Below are positions 21,821 through 34,000 of a stretch of DNA of 64,000 nt, in pieces. The position numbers were made by a program, and so were the translations under genes. The stretch covers positions 1,056,501 to 1,120,500 of the forward strand of contig NC_056764.1 of assembly GCF_018687715.1 (NCBI RefSeq), given 5' to 3'. The notes beneath the pieces are model-generated. The model searched no databases and was not told the DNA's origin. It worked only from the letters and a program-made list of their open reading frames with translations. Origin of the DNA: Carya illinoinensis (Eukaryota > Streptophyta > Magnoliopsida > Fagales > Juglandaceae). Within the stretch, counting starts at the first letter, position 1. Each line of letters starts with the position of its first letter.

Positions 21821-22991
21821 ATGCTATTGTAACTTTTATATCATTAATTATTTCAGTCTAAACAAAAATTGGAGGAAAAAATATCTGATACTCTGGCACC
21901 ATTTATTGTTGAACTCATGTTATTGAATAAATTATATTTCAATATAGTATGTCCAGTCTGTCTGGTTCATTATGTATTTTAATCATGTCAGAAATCCATC
22001 TATATATAGATATAGAAGTGCAATGCAGATACTATTGGAAAATGGGAGCAAAGAATCACGATGCCCCTGCTATAGATAGAGAGAAAAACATATAGATTCA
22101 GACAAGCTAGGCTATATATTTAACAAGTTTATGAGAGTCGGTAGTTTGGTTTGATGACTTTGTCTCTGGATGTTTCGGGTGCCCTGATGTGCAGGGGGTC
22201 TAGACAAAAAACATTCAGGTGAGATGCTGTTAATCTTCTTGTGACATCCCTATTGTATAACGAGTTTAATCGGGGCCTTTGGATATTGAAGCACTTGTGA
22301 TGTTATAAAGTATTTATATGCTCTTCGTTTGTTACTCGCTTGAATCTTGATGCTCAAGCAAGTCCCAATAATAATTGCTTAAAAATGGCGTTTATTTTAC
22401 TCGTAGGGAAACGCAGTTCAACGTTATCAACTATTTGTCACGGTTGTCTAATGCATGAGACTTGTTTCTTTTTGCTACGGGAAGGCATGACAGAAGACGT
22501 GAAAACTAAAGAACTCAGTCTGAACATAGACTCAAAATTATTAGTAAACAATATCAGACAAGCAACTAGAACATGTCTGGAGGAAACAGTACCCCCAGAG
22601 ACAACCAAAGGACTGGTTTATACCAACAGAAGAGATTAAACACCATAATGTATAGTACTGTCATGACTCTTATCACATAATATTATCGAAGAACTAAAAT
22701 TTCAGCAGCAGAGCTCAACAACTTTTTTTTTTTTTATAAATAAAACAGAGCTCAACAACAACTAGAGTCTAGTTCAGTCTCCAATGGAACATCTGTTCTT
22801 CAGGATGCTTTTTCCTTAATTCCGAACTCACTTCACTGACCGATTTCTCTTCGTTATCACCTGCAGAGATTGCAAATAGATTTCTGTAATGATAGTTTAA
22901 ACATATAAATAAAGAATTTATAACTACTGAGAAAAAAAAGAAGTTGGATAGATTATGAAGTTTCTTCTTATGTTTTACCTCAGCTGCCCGG
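21821..22991. other. Convergent region between YAE1-like and PICBP-like genes
   Basis: Both genes end towards this region. It holds presumed 3' UTRs, AT-rich DNA and an unlikely 99-codon frame (22340-22639) with no family resemblance. Nothing else is supported. Confidence 0.45.
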
Positions 22992-25823
22992 TTAGCTGCA
23001 AGCTTGCACGGGTCTTGCATGAACAAAGGCTGCTGTATTCCTCAAGCGGGTCTCGTATTTGGATGTCGGCATGACTGTTTCAAAAGCTTCAACAAGTAGT
23101 GCCACCTTCCTCTTCCTAGCCGGAGCGAGTTTGGTAACAGCCTGTTGAAGGTGGTAATCGAGCATCCACTCCTCTGCATTTCTTCTTTCATCCTCCATTT
23201 GATGCTTCAGATCAACCTTTTCTGCTTCTGGATCGGGAACTATAGGCAGATAGTTTGGTTCTCGTGGGTTGAATTTCCTCAATTCCTTCTCATCGTTGAC
23301 TCGCCTCTTGCATCTAGTTTTCCATTTCTGACTCTTGCTAGAGTCGGGAAATTCTTGGGTGGAATTGCTCCCAGCAGGCAAGTATGTTGTCTTGATTTCT
23401 GGACTGGTTATACCATCGATTATTTTCGATGCATCTGCAGCCTCTAACTCGCTTTTGTCTTCCACTTCCATGTTTTCAACTTCTTCTACGCACTCTTCAG
23501 CTGAATTTGATTTCTTCAACCCTGGATTGCTTTGCCTCGCATCATCCATGGAACTAGAGATTTTGAAACTCTTTGCTTCCCTTTGGCCTTTCTCCAAGTT
23601 CTGGTCCTCAACAACACTGGAGCTATCAGAGTGCCCATCAGACACATTAGTTTGAGTCTCCTTGGCTAAGCCGTCACCATCAATATGTTCACTTGAATTC
23701 CAGTCTTCAGCTGTGTCATCAGGCTGGCGAGCTAGGGCCATCTTGTGGCTTTTATCATTATCAACCTCGGTACTGACTTGGTCCGCTTCAGAGTAAGCGC
23801 AAGAGAAATCAAAAGCTTGGACTTCAACCATTATATTGGCGTCATCTGCTAGCTCTTTCTGCTCGATTCCATCTCCGGCATCTTGGAGAGTTGTATGCAT
23901 CTGCTTATAATTTGAAGCTTCATCCGTTGCTTTGCTGGTGCAATTAGTTTCATCATCTCCAAGTTGAGGATTAGTTTCAGGAATCAGGTTCTCTGCTTCA
24001 ACTCCGCTCTTCTCGTGACTGTCCTCGCTATTTGCACTTGGTTCCGCAAATGACTCCTCCATAGGAGCTGAAGGGATCTCGGTGCTGATTAACTTTTTCT
24101 CCGACTCTCCATTTTCATCTTCAGCAGTTTTTGATTCCTCAAATGCATTTTCATTTGAAGACATTTGGTTGCAATTTATTCTCTCGAAGGCTAGGCTATA
24201 TTCATGAATCTCTAAGTTCTGACTCAGAATATCTAGTTCAGAATCCCCCTCATCATATTGCGCCTCAGAGCATGCGCTTTCCTCCTCTGCAAACAGCTCT
24301 CGTGGTACGGCGGCCAGAATCACTTCATTGCAGCTACTAACGTTGTCATCTGATATGATCACATACTCATTATGAAAATTCAGATTCTGGTCAATTGAAC
24401 AACCAACATTCAGTTCAGATTTGGCATCAATCTTGATTGAATAATCAGCTTCACTATCTTGCTCTGAAGGAGTAAGATGCCCCTCCTCCCATTCCATATC
24501 AGTAACTTCAGAACCAGCCCATTCCCCTTCATCGCTATCAGTGCAGAAGGTCGTCCCCATGTTTGTTTTTTCTTGAGCGAAGATACGTAAGAAGTCTTCA
24601 TCCGCATCTTCTACTTGTTCTCCAGGAAAGCTCTCTGTCCTATCCATTTCTCTAGATGTAGTATCACCATGTTGTTCAGTCTTGTCTTCAAAATCAACCT
24701 CAATTTCTGGCGATCCATCAGGGAGGCTCCCTATCACTTCTTGTTCGTCCCTGTACACCGACACTGCTGCATCTCCCCAATCATTTATAGACATGATATC
24801 ATTATGCTCCTCAATATCTCCAGCAACAGTGTCCTCGTGCTTTATTTTGGCATAGATTTCTATGAAATAATCTACGCTCCCTTCTACTGCGAAAGGAAGC
24901 GCAGCCAAGTTACCAAAATCATCTTCGTTATGCGTAGGCTTGTCCTCAAAGATCAACTTAGGAGTATCAATTTTTTCTGTTCCTTCACTGGACAGCTTCG
25001 GTCTTTGTGGGCTTAGGGCTTCCATTTGCATACTTTTCTGGGTCTTCAACAAGCGTCTCCTTGCCGACAAGAAGCACTTCAATGGGGGCAAAGGAGAGTG
25101 GCGATGACCGTTAAGAGAACAGTACGTGTAGGGGCATACTTTCATGACTGAAGTTCCTTCAGATTCAGTTGCCCCTGGACTAAGCATAAGGTATGCTGGA
25201 AACTTTGAGTCCTTCAGAGTTGAAGCACAGGTTGCTCTCTGTGCATTCGTATCTTCACAAAGAACAACCCTGGAAGACTTTTTAGCCGAAGCTCTAACTG
25301 GCTTGAAACTGGGGGTCTTTGTTAAAGTCCTCACCAGCTTCAAACTAGACGTCCTTGTTAAAGCTCTTGCTGGTTTATTAGCAGAAGCAGAGCTTGGTTT
25401 TGAACTGCTACAACTTCTTCTACTGATATTCTTGCTTTCAAAACTAGTTTGGGTATTTCGAAGACTCACCTGAGACTGCTCCTTCCTTGCTTCAAAACAG
25501 CTTGTGGACTTCATGTAATTTGGCGAAACATCAGATGCTTTGATCAGAGGCTGCTGCTTCTGTGGGATGGCTGCAGTGGCTGGAACACCAAGAGGAGGCG
25601 GCTTTCCCAGCTGTGATACGTTCCTTCTCATAGGTGATGGTCTCAAGCTCTCAATATCTGAAAGCTTGATTGATCTTGTCTTCTTCATCTTCCTCTTCAA
25701 ATCAGCTACTCTGCTTTTGCCATCCTGGTTTTGAAAAGATGGTTTGAGGTTTGCCAACAGCTTTTCTGATTTAACATGATCAGCTTGGATTCGACGCTTG
25801 TTGGTTACCTTTCTTTGGACCAT
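22992..25823 (-). CDS. Plant calmodulin-binding protein, PICBP / At2g38800-like
   Basis: A single uninterrupted 943-codon frame from ATG 25823. The N-terminus (MVQRKVTNKRRIQADHVKSE) is basic and resembles plant calmodulin-binding-related proteins. Residues about 150-195 hold three imperfect basic repeats (ARALTRTSSLK, VRTLTKTPSFK, VRASAKKSS). A cysteine-containing block VCPYTYCSLNGHRHSPLPPL follows near residue 230. The middle is long, acidic and low in complexity, probably disordered. The C-terminus (about 845-930) is the plant CaM-binding domain: REPNYLPIVPDPEAEKVDLK, then EEWMLDYHLQQAVTKLAPAR and KVALLVEAFETVMP, an amphipathic basic helix. It likely binds calmodulin in calcium signalling; partners are unknown. 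It is shorter than Arabidopsis PICBP (about 1,500 residues) and has a single CaM-binding domain. Confidence 0.87.
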   Translation of the reverse strand: MVQRKVTNKRRIQADHVKSEKLLANLKPSFQNQDGKSRVADLKRKMKKTRSIKLSDIESLRPSPMRRNVSQLGKPPPLGVPATAAIPQKQQPLIKASDVSPNYMKSTSCFEARKEQSQVSLRNTQTSFESKNISRRSCSSSKPSSASANKPARALTRTSSLKLVRTLTKTPSFKPVRASAKKSSRVVLCEDTNAQRATCASTLKDSKFPAYLMLSPGATESEGTSVMKVCPYTYCSLNGHRHSPLPPLKCFLSARRRLLKTQKSMQMEALSPQRPKLSSEGTEKIDTPKLIFEDKPTHNEDDFGNLAALPFAVEGSVDYFIEIYAKIKHEDTVAGDIEEHNDIMSINDWGDAAVSVYRDEQEVIGSLPDGSPEIEVDFEDKTEQHGDTTSREMDRTESFPGEQVEDADEDFLRIFAQEKTNMGTTFCTDSDEGEWAGSEVTDMEWEEGHLTPSEQDSEADYSIKIDAKSELNVGCSIDQNLNFHNEYVIISDDNVSSCNEVILAAVPRELFAEEESACSEAQYDEGDSELDILSQNLEIHEYSLAFERINCNQMSSNENAFEESKTAEDENGESEKKLISTEIPSAPMEESFAEPSANSEDSHEKSGVEAENLIPETNPQLGDDETNCTSKATDEASNYKQMHTTLQDAGDGIEQKELADDANIMVEVQAFDFSCAYSEADQVSTEVDNDKSHKMALARQPDDTAEDWNSSEHIDGDGLAKETQTNVSDGHSDSSSVVEDQNLEKGQREAKSFKISSSMDDARQSNPGLKKSNSAEECVEEVENMEVEDKSELEAADASKIIDGITSPEIKTTYLPAGSNSTQEFPDSSKSQKWKTRCKRRVNDEKELRKFNPREPNYLPIVPDPEAEKVDLKHQMEDERRNAEEWMLDYHLQQAVTKLAPARKRKVALLVEAFETVMPTSKYETRLRNTAAFVHARPVQACS

Positions 25824-27280
25824 TTTCAGAGGAAAATCTACAGGAGAAGCATTTGGAGATGAATTTGACGTGGGGGTGGGTTTTCTTCCCCTTGGCCAAT
25901 ATGCACCTCAAACGCAGGAAGGAAGGTATGTGACTTGTGGTTTACCTTGAGATGAAAACTGCATGGGGGCAAGAAAAGGAAACTCTAGAAACCCAAGCAA
26001 GAAGAAAAGGTTTGGTTTCCTTTGGTTTGCGGTCGGTGGCCTTTGTGTGGATTTTCCACTGTGATAGGCAGATGAAGTTTGAATAAGGCTGAAATATGTT
26101 AATTTTGCTGACCTGCACTAACAGGTGCATAACCCATTTTCCGGATTGAATTATTTCACTTCTGACATGGAAACTCAACACTTGGCACTGTCTTATTTCT
26201 TGCTTGTTAAGGTATTAAATTAATTAATGATGATTTGATTCCCTAACCCACTATCTTCTACAATGACAGAAATAACCCCTATTTTTTGGATAAGGAAGAT
26301 CAGCTGAGCAGCTCTAGGGAATCGTCAACATATACACTGTATGGAACTTGAAAATCCATTTGGGTTTCTCTAACTACACATGCCCGCAATCAATTTTCTG
26401 TACAATCCAATTGCTTCTTGATGAATTCAAATGCTTGAGAGGAAGGTTGGTTCTATTTAATTGACTAATTGCTAGTAATTTTTAGGGCAATAGGCTTCGA
26501 TGAACCCAAGGAAATGGGTATTGGACAGTGATTTTTCAATTCTTATAGCTGCAGTCCAGCCAAACCAGTTTGAAATATTGCACAATTCACAAACATCCAA
26601 AAGGAATAGTACATTTGCAAGGAAAATATCATTTTCGGTTTGTCAATATTTTAATTAATAAGATATTTTATATTTGATGAGTTTTATCATTTATGGTTAC
26701 TTAGTGAAATAATTTTTTGTGATAAATCATAACAATTAATAGAAAGGATTTGAAATCTCCATTATAGGTTTTTATTTCCGTTGTTGAAGTGATGCTGGAT
26801 GGTGGTGGTATAGTAATTTTACAAATTAATATGGAATTTTGACTTTTTCTTCACTATTTCCTTTTTTCGGCTGAGAAAGTGCAGAATAAAGATTGGGCGG
26901 TACGCGGTGGCACTTTAAAAAAGACAGCCGAGTGGTCGGCGATAATGGGCTGCAAGTGGGCCCTACTCCGGGTCGATGGTCCATTTTATACAGAGTCCAG
27001 ACGCTCCTCTTCCCTGCTCCCAACGGAAAGCGTATAATACAGCACAAGAAAAATATATGCACGGGCCCACTCTCAGGGCGTGCTACCATCCAATTATTCT
27101 GGTCAATATGAAAATATAGAGTAATGTTATTTATAATTTTAATTCTTATCGTTCGTTTATCATTTCATAATATAATATTAAATATTTAGAAATTATTTAT
27201 TATATTTTATTTATAAACTTATCATCTAATATCACATTATCAAATAATAAAAAATAGATAATGAATAGATTTTTTTATAT
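25824..27280. other. Upstream of PICBP-like gene; no gene seen
   Basis: Promoter and 5' leader of the minus-strand PICBP-like gene at its left side, then AT-rich DNA. Overlapping opposite-strand frames at 26826-27111 fall in a GC-richer patch without family resemblance. Confidence 0.45.
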
Positions 27281-27442
27281 AAGTAATACTATATATTACA
27301 TTATTATTTTACTTTCATCGCATTATATAAGATGTGACATATTTATTACCATTAAAAGATCATTTAATGGTGATAAATATGTTATATCTTATATAATACA
27401 ATTAAAGTGGAATAGTAGTGTAGTGTATAAAATTTTTCTTTT
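27281..27442. repeat. Palindromic MITE, copy 2
   Basis: Near-perfect foldback. The left arm AAGTAATACTATATATTACA and GACATATTTATTACCATTAAA pairs with TTTAATGGTGATAAATATGT and TAGTGTAGTGTATAAAATTT. Same family as 17636-17828. It has no coding capacity; ends are approximate. Confidence 0.72.
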
Positions 27443-30400
27443 CATATAAATAGATTTTTTGACATTTCTAATTTTTATTTTTTATTTATTTTTTTAAAAA
27501 AAGAGAACCAGTTTTAATGGACATGAAATGACTTTCTTAATAGCCTAGTGTTTGTTTGCCCATGGGAACCAGAACATTCGTAAGTTTAAATACTCAAATT
27601 TCAAACTACCCCCCAACTACCTAGATATTGAATTATTCACTCAATTAACCAACCTCGCGTAGGTTTAGAATTGTTGTGAGATAGGTTAGTTTACCACATC
27701 ACTCACTTAAATAACCCCAATTAATACGAGATGAACCATCAATTCATGCAACTTATTATCATATTTGGTTGAAGAAATAGAAGTCATGTAAAGATTATTC
27801 AGTGTGTTACGCCTCTAAATTAAAACTAAATTAAAGGGAAAATTCACCTAATCAAACTCATCGAAACTCAACCCTTTGATAATCTGTATCTCATAACTTG
27901 AAAACTCAATTTCCAACTTTGAAATCTATTTTGTCTATAATGATATTTTTTTCATCAAAAGTACTAAGGCAAGTTGCATACACATTTTGCTATGATGATG
28001 TTGCTTAATTATGTCTGAACATATGAAATTTTTCTATGATCTTCTAAGCATCTTTTGAACAGACTCGCACATGTTTGGTAGCGGAGGTTTGGATGATGAG
28101 TTAAGTTGAAATGAGATGAGATAAGAATTAAAAGTATAAATAAAATATTATTATAATATAGTTTTTTAATATTATTTTTGTTTTAAAATTTGAAAAAAAA
28201 ATTCACACACATTTTTTTCCATCATGTGCAATTTTTTAGCTGGCATTTAAAGTGGCATTATAGAACAAAGGTATTCAACAAAAAAATATTATTAAGTATT
28301 GCCCAAAAAAAGAAAAAAAAAATACATCCCGTGTAGTTGTAAGATTCAATTGAGATTAACTCAGTTTAGCTTAATTTTAAACTGAGTCTAACATCTAAAC
28401 ACTCAACTCTCAAATTACTAAACTTATCTCAACTCAAAACCTTTTTACAAGTAAGACTCACAACTTTTTTCAACTCAACACCTCTTTATATGTGAGATTC
28501 ATAATTTTTTTCCAACTCAATACCTCTTTATACGTGAGATTCATAATTTTTTTCAATTTTTCATAAATAGTACTAAACTCGTATTTAACGTTCAAACATA
28601 CCTAAACTTATTTTAGATAGCTCTATATAACTCACTCCATTAACTCAACTTAATATTATTATTAAATAACTTAATTCAACTCAACTTAACATCTAATCGG
28701 AGCCTAAAGTGCATTTGCACATATATAACTAATATAGTAATTGCTCATTGACAAAAACAAAAAAAAGCAGAAAAATAACGTGGCGTACAATTTAGTTTCC
28801 TCTCTCTTTTTTATTATCTTTTGATCACAGGCATTTGATCAATGAAAACACTTTTTTATTTCCTTTTTCTTTTTAACTTTTTGATGAACACATGAAAACC
28901 ATTACTTTTTCATACGTAATAAACAAGGAATTCATCACTTCCAAACTCGATCATGATCATTAAGCATTAATGGGTCCGTATGAACCAAAACGTACGAATT
29001 ATCTGAATTTTTTTTCTTTCTTATCATCAAGAAGGTTTGTTTAACTAGAAAAGAAAGATCGGAGAGAGAGAGAGAGAGAGAGTCCAAAAGTCTCTCATGC
29101 AATGATAAGGATTATAACACTTTGAATCAAGGAGTGGTTAAGAATAATGCAGATGTGAATGAGTTTTGGCTTCTTTTGAACCTATGAAACAGCACTTAGT
29201 GCAAGTTATCATCGCACCACGTGAGCTGCAAATGGAAACGCAGCTCTCCAATTCCTCAAGTGTCGGATGCTCATCCTGTTGCTGCCAAATTCTCCCAAGA
29301 CAGTCCCATTTTCCGTTGTCTTGCTCCCCATATATATGTTGGTCCATGCATGAAAAAAATGAGAGATCAAAGGGAGCCAAAGGCTATGGTCGTCCATCTC
29401 TATCTGAACAATGGGTCCTTGGTGTTTTGGGTTGTACCGACAAATATGGCAGTCTATTTATTCATCCTTTGAAATGATAGCTAAGTACCTTATCAGGTTA
29501 ATATATAGTTCATTTATGAAACCTGAAACTGAGCAAAGTAATATTGATATTTGGGCCTTTTACCTAGAAACAAGGCACAAAATCATACCTACTTTATCAA
29601 AAGGAAGGGGAAAAAAAAAGTGAGTGAGAGTGCCTAGCTTTACTTGATGTTACAGTTGCATCTTTAAAGTAATATATATTAGAAAGCAATTAACTTGGGT
29701 AAATCAAAGACAAGGATCTTATTGGGAATCTGCTTTTGTTTGGTGCGTGAGAAATTACCTGGAATGATCAATAAGCTTTTTTCGCGTCAACATGCGTATA
29801 ATAAAAGTATTATGTCTTCTTTAATGAAAACTAATGAGCAGTGATCAATCTTTAAAAAGGAAAAAAAAAAAAAATTCTGGAACATGAGAATATTGTTCAA
29901 GTGCATTCTTCTCTATTTTCTCTCTATCTTATTTCTATCTTATCAGCACAATAAACGGAAGATTATAGCGGGGTAAGTGCAATGAAAAGCATGGCATTGA
30001 TTGCTAGCTCCAGTGTTGAAACTTTGCCAATCACTGCTACTTTTTATGGAGATTAATTAATTAGCATAGATGGTGAGATTAGAGAGCATGGCTTCCATAT
30101 ATGCAACATTCCCCAAAATGTTCTGCTTCATCTGTTCATTATCGATGGCATCATTAATGGAATAAGTAGAAATCCTTAGCAAAGCCCAACTGATTGAAAA
30201 AGCTTGAATATTTTTACTACATTATTACAAGCATGCACCCTAATATCATGATTGTTTTACTGTTTTAACTGAATAAAAAAAATTTACAAAGGACTATCCC
30301 TTTTCCCCCTCAGTGGACAAAATGAAGAAATTAGAACAGTCATAATCTATGCATGGTACTACTATTGCACTTTCTAATTCTCCTTACTAAAGCCATCATC

Positions 30401-31068
30401 AGTTTTTTTTTTTTTTTTTCCTTCTGTGAACAATCTCAAGTTGCAGTCCTTTAGATCATGCGGAGAAACTACTCATAACCTTACTGTGTTTTACAGATAT
30501 CATCATGCATATAATGCAGCATAATCTTTTGCTTTGGTTAGAACTTAGCAGGAAAGGTATCCCCAACTAAACACCAACTGCTACTTCTGTACTCATCCAA
30601 GAGAACAAAAAGAAAAACTGATACTCTTATAGCCAATACTTTTTAACCCAGTTGGACCACATTTTTGCTGATTGAAAATTTTTTTAAAGGCCATTGAATG
30701 GTGAATGGAGCACTCGTGTTCTAGTGATGAATGAATATCATGTGAGAGATTCTTGCCCCAGTTTGAGGGTTACCTCCATCCCCCAAAACCTTTTGTCAGT
30801 TCAACCTGACAAATGCTCCCCCATGAGGAAAGATAGTGTTACAGTCCAGTACATGGGAGTTCATGGAAAATATTCTTTTTGTTAAATCAACCACGTGATT
30901 AGTGATACCATGAATGGAAAGAATAGTTAGAGATATATACCATTCAGGAAGGACTAGAAAAAATAGTTACAGATATAAACCATTCCTTTATTTATTTCTA
31001 TGTTAAGAGAAATAAAGTTCCAAGGATAAGTATTTTCTATTCATTTCCTAGTAGACTGTATACTCAAT
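27443..31068. other. Long AT-rich intergenic region with repeat remnants
   Basis: No gene is supported over 3.6 kb. 28080-28700 holds a dispersed-repeat pattern: GTTTGGATGATGAGTTAAGT on the left and, inverted, ACTCAACTTAACATCTAATC on the right, with several AACTCAAC/TTATATGTGAGATTCATAA subrepeats, probably a MITE family. A (GA)n tract lies at about 29059-29082. Short frames at 29138-29477 and 30694-30885 have no recognisable family. Confidence 0.45.
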
Positions 31069-34000
31069 TTATATTCTCTTTTGTACAACAATAATTAATA
31101 GGGCAAGAATGGGTGAAACTAGAAAAATAATATATGGGAGAACTTGATTCAGACCACCCTCTTCAAACTCAACTTCTTTTAGGGGATAGTTTGATTTCTT
31201 TTCAATAAATGCTTCAAAAAAATTCTGGTAACCTGCATTCTTCAGATAAAGAGGCGTGCTCGTTGTGAACTTCATCATCTCCATGGCCTATTAAGAGTTG
31301 TAATTTGACATGACTATTAGATAGAAACAGGAAAAATGAAAAGTGAAAATACCTTGTTATGTGTGACCAACTCTAGAAAACCCCCATAATATGTCTAGAT
31401 CTATTTCTCATTGGTGGTGGGAAATTTAAACTTGAAAACTATTGTCTTGCCATGATCAGGAAAAGAAAATGCCCACACAGAATATAGTTCTTAGGCATTG
31501 ACGTAAGTTACATTTCATTATTAACACTGCCATGTCAGATTTAAACCTTTCAGTAACCTTTGCTCTTCACCCATAAATACAGACACTAAATCGTACAGAC
31601 AGAAAATCGGTAGTTACCTGAAAGCTGAACATGAATTGTCTTGCTTTCTTGCTTACTTGCACATTTGGGTGAGACTGAAGCTTCTCGTACATCAATCGTG
31701 CCTCATTTGGCCTGTCAACCATTACCACTGTTTAATAATCATCAAGTGAACAACAGAAAGTTAATATCACTCAGTATTTTGTCTCTGCTTGTCAAGAGGC
31801 TATATATTCAATCTAACATGCATTGTTACCTAACAGAGTTTCAACGCATGCAGCAGCCAACAAGCTAGGCAAATGGATTTTGATGTATCCAACAACCTGT
31901 TACAATCAGTGGTATGCAGCCATGGGAAAACCCAGCAATAGCTACAGACGCAGGTGAACCTCGATCCTTTGTTATGTGCATTAAAATTCAACTCCCATAC
32001 AACTCAAGAGCAGAAACCAGGTACTCTGCCTTGCGAGGATCAGAGTGATCAAAGGTTGAATCTCTGATTTTAATAATTCCGTTTTTCTTATCCTTTTATA
32101 TCAGGCCAAATGAAAATAGGTCTGAGACCATCTAGTACAATTTTCTCATTCAGTCAATTCAATATTTGATTCAAAATCTCGTACTTCTTTCTCTTTGACA
32201 TCGGCCTTAATAAAAATTATCCATTGAAATTACAATGTTGATTCCAACACAAAGATATCTTTTCTGACATATAAAAGCAAAACCTCTAAAAAATTGAGCA
32301 GCAAGAATATATATATATATTTTTTATAGGTAATAAGTAATTTTATTGAAATAAGAATGGGCATAGCCCAGATAAACTGGAAGTATACATAAGCCTACAC
32401 CTAAGAGAAGATTTTCATAACTTGTCATCTTATTTAGAATCGCACTCTCAAATACCTTATTTGGTACAGTCATTTAAACAGTATTCTAACATTCTCACGT
32501 AGGAACCCAGATTCAACTACAATATGTGGAAGATTTAACTAGTAACTAGTTGTCCGAAGCATTTAAGTTGATGAGAAATGGTGAATAGTCATCTAACCAA
32601 AAATAACTCATAATTAGTCACATATGCTCTGATGCTTGCAAATGATTCTATTGAGAATATCGACAAAGAACAAATTCAGTATCATGCCATGTTAAGGGGA
32701 TGTCATGAGGGTTCTCCACTTTCAGTTAATTCTCAAATGAAAGATATACCTACTGAGGGAGTCTTGACAAATAGACCACTGCAAAGCAGCAAGCCCGTGA
32801 AGCTCACTCTGCAAAAATTATATGCATTAAATGAAATAGAGAATATTCAGATAATGTTACTTCTAAAGAAACCAATTAAAAGAAAAACCAGAGAGATAAA
32901 GGTAAAAATTCATAACCTGACTGGAAATTGTTCACTTTCATCTCATATGTAACATAATGGCATACTGGATTTTTTATGTGACATTAAAATGATGGATTAT
33001 TTAATAAATCTCACAAACATTAAAATGATGGATTATTTATTAGAGATGAGGGATGAAACCTTCCCGAAGATGGCTGGAAGATATAGAAGGAAAGCTAGAA
33101 AAGTATCACTAGATTGATATCTCAGTCAAAATATACATAGGAGCAATATTTTATTCCAAATACACAAGTAGCTCGAATAGCTTAAACACCATATCACCTG
33201 GAATGTCAACTTTTCCATGACCTTCTCGTAGTAGGGTAATGCTTCCTTAAGCTTTCCAAGATTCATTAGTGAGTCTCCATCCTTTAATGCCTGTAGAAAT
33301 AATCAGTTCACTGAATGACAATGCATTACAGTTTCAAAGAACTGTGTAAAAAATGCATTTGAAGGTAGTTGACGGATTTAACGTAACAGAAAGGGTGAAG
33401 CTCAATTCCAATACTCATAAAACTACACAGAAGCTAGTCATCACTAAAATTTTAGTTTAAATATTAAATATCAAACATAACTTTAAAGTTCAATTTCCAA
33501 TACCCATACTAACTAGAAAATCATTGATTCATCAAAACAATGAGTAAGCAAGCACATAATTCGTATTTCAAGAATTTCTTGGAAAAAATATCTTAGATCA
33601 TGACAAAAACCCATCATATTTAAAAATTTCTAAAAAAAAATATAATTCCTCATCTGAAGACACTTTTAATATTAATTCAAGAATAAGAACATACTCTTAA
33701 CATACCTCCTGACATTCAGATTTTAACTTTGGATCAATTTTTAAGCCAGTTTTACTCTTGTAGGCAGCAAGTAACTCTCTTGTACGTGCTTCTTTAGCAG
33801 CTTTCTCTTCAGCTGTTTCAAGCACCTCCCCAGGGCGTATAACTCTTCCACCACCGAACTAACCAAGAGGAAAAAGGAAATATCTATCAAAGTATCTTTT
33901 GCATGCTTGTGTTTGTGAGCTTAAGAAGGTTGTAACCCTAAAAGGCAGAATCAAAATCCCAAGAAAAGTAAACGACAAATGATATTCTAAAATAAAATGC

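Noticed and set aside
22340..22639. 99-codon ORF downstream of the YAE1-like gene
   Set aside because: No recognisable domain; it lies in a convergent 3' region and its composition is unlike neighbouring exons. The apparent first codon is a TTG-type start.
26826..27111. Opposite-strand ORFs of 72 and 87 codons
   Set aside because: Mirror frames of one GC-richer patch, with no homology I recognise and no splice context.
29138..29477. Set of overlapping ORFs with cysteine-rich translation
   Set aside because: I compared it by eye with small plant proteins and common microRNA precursors and found no match. It remains unassigned, not called as a gene.
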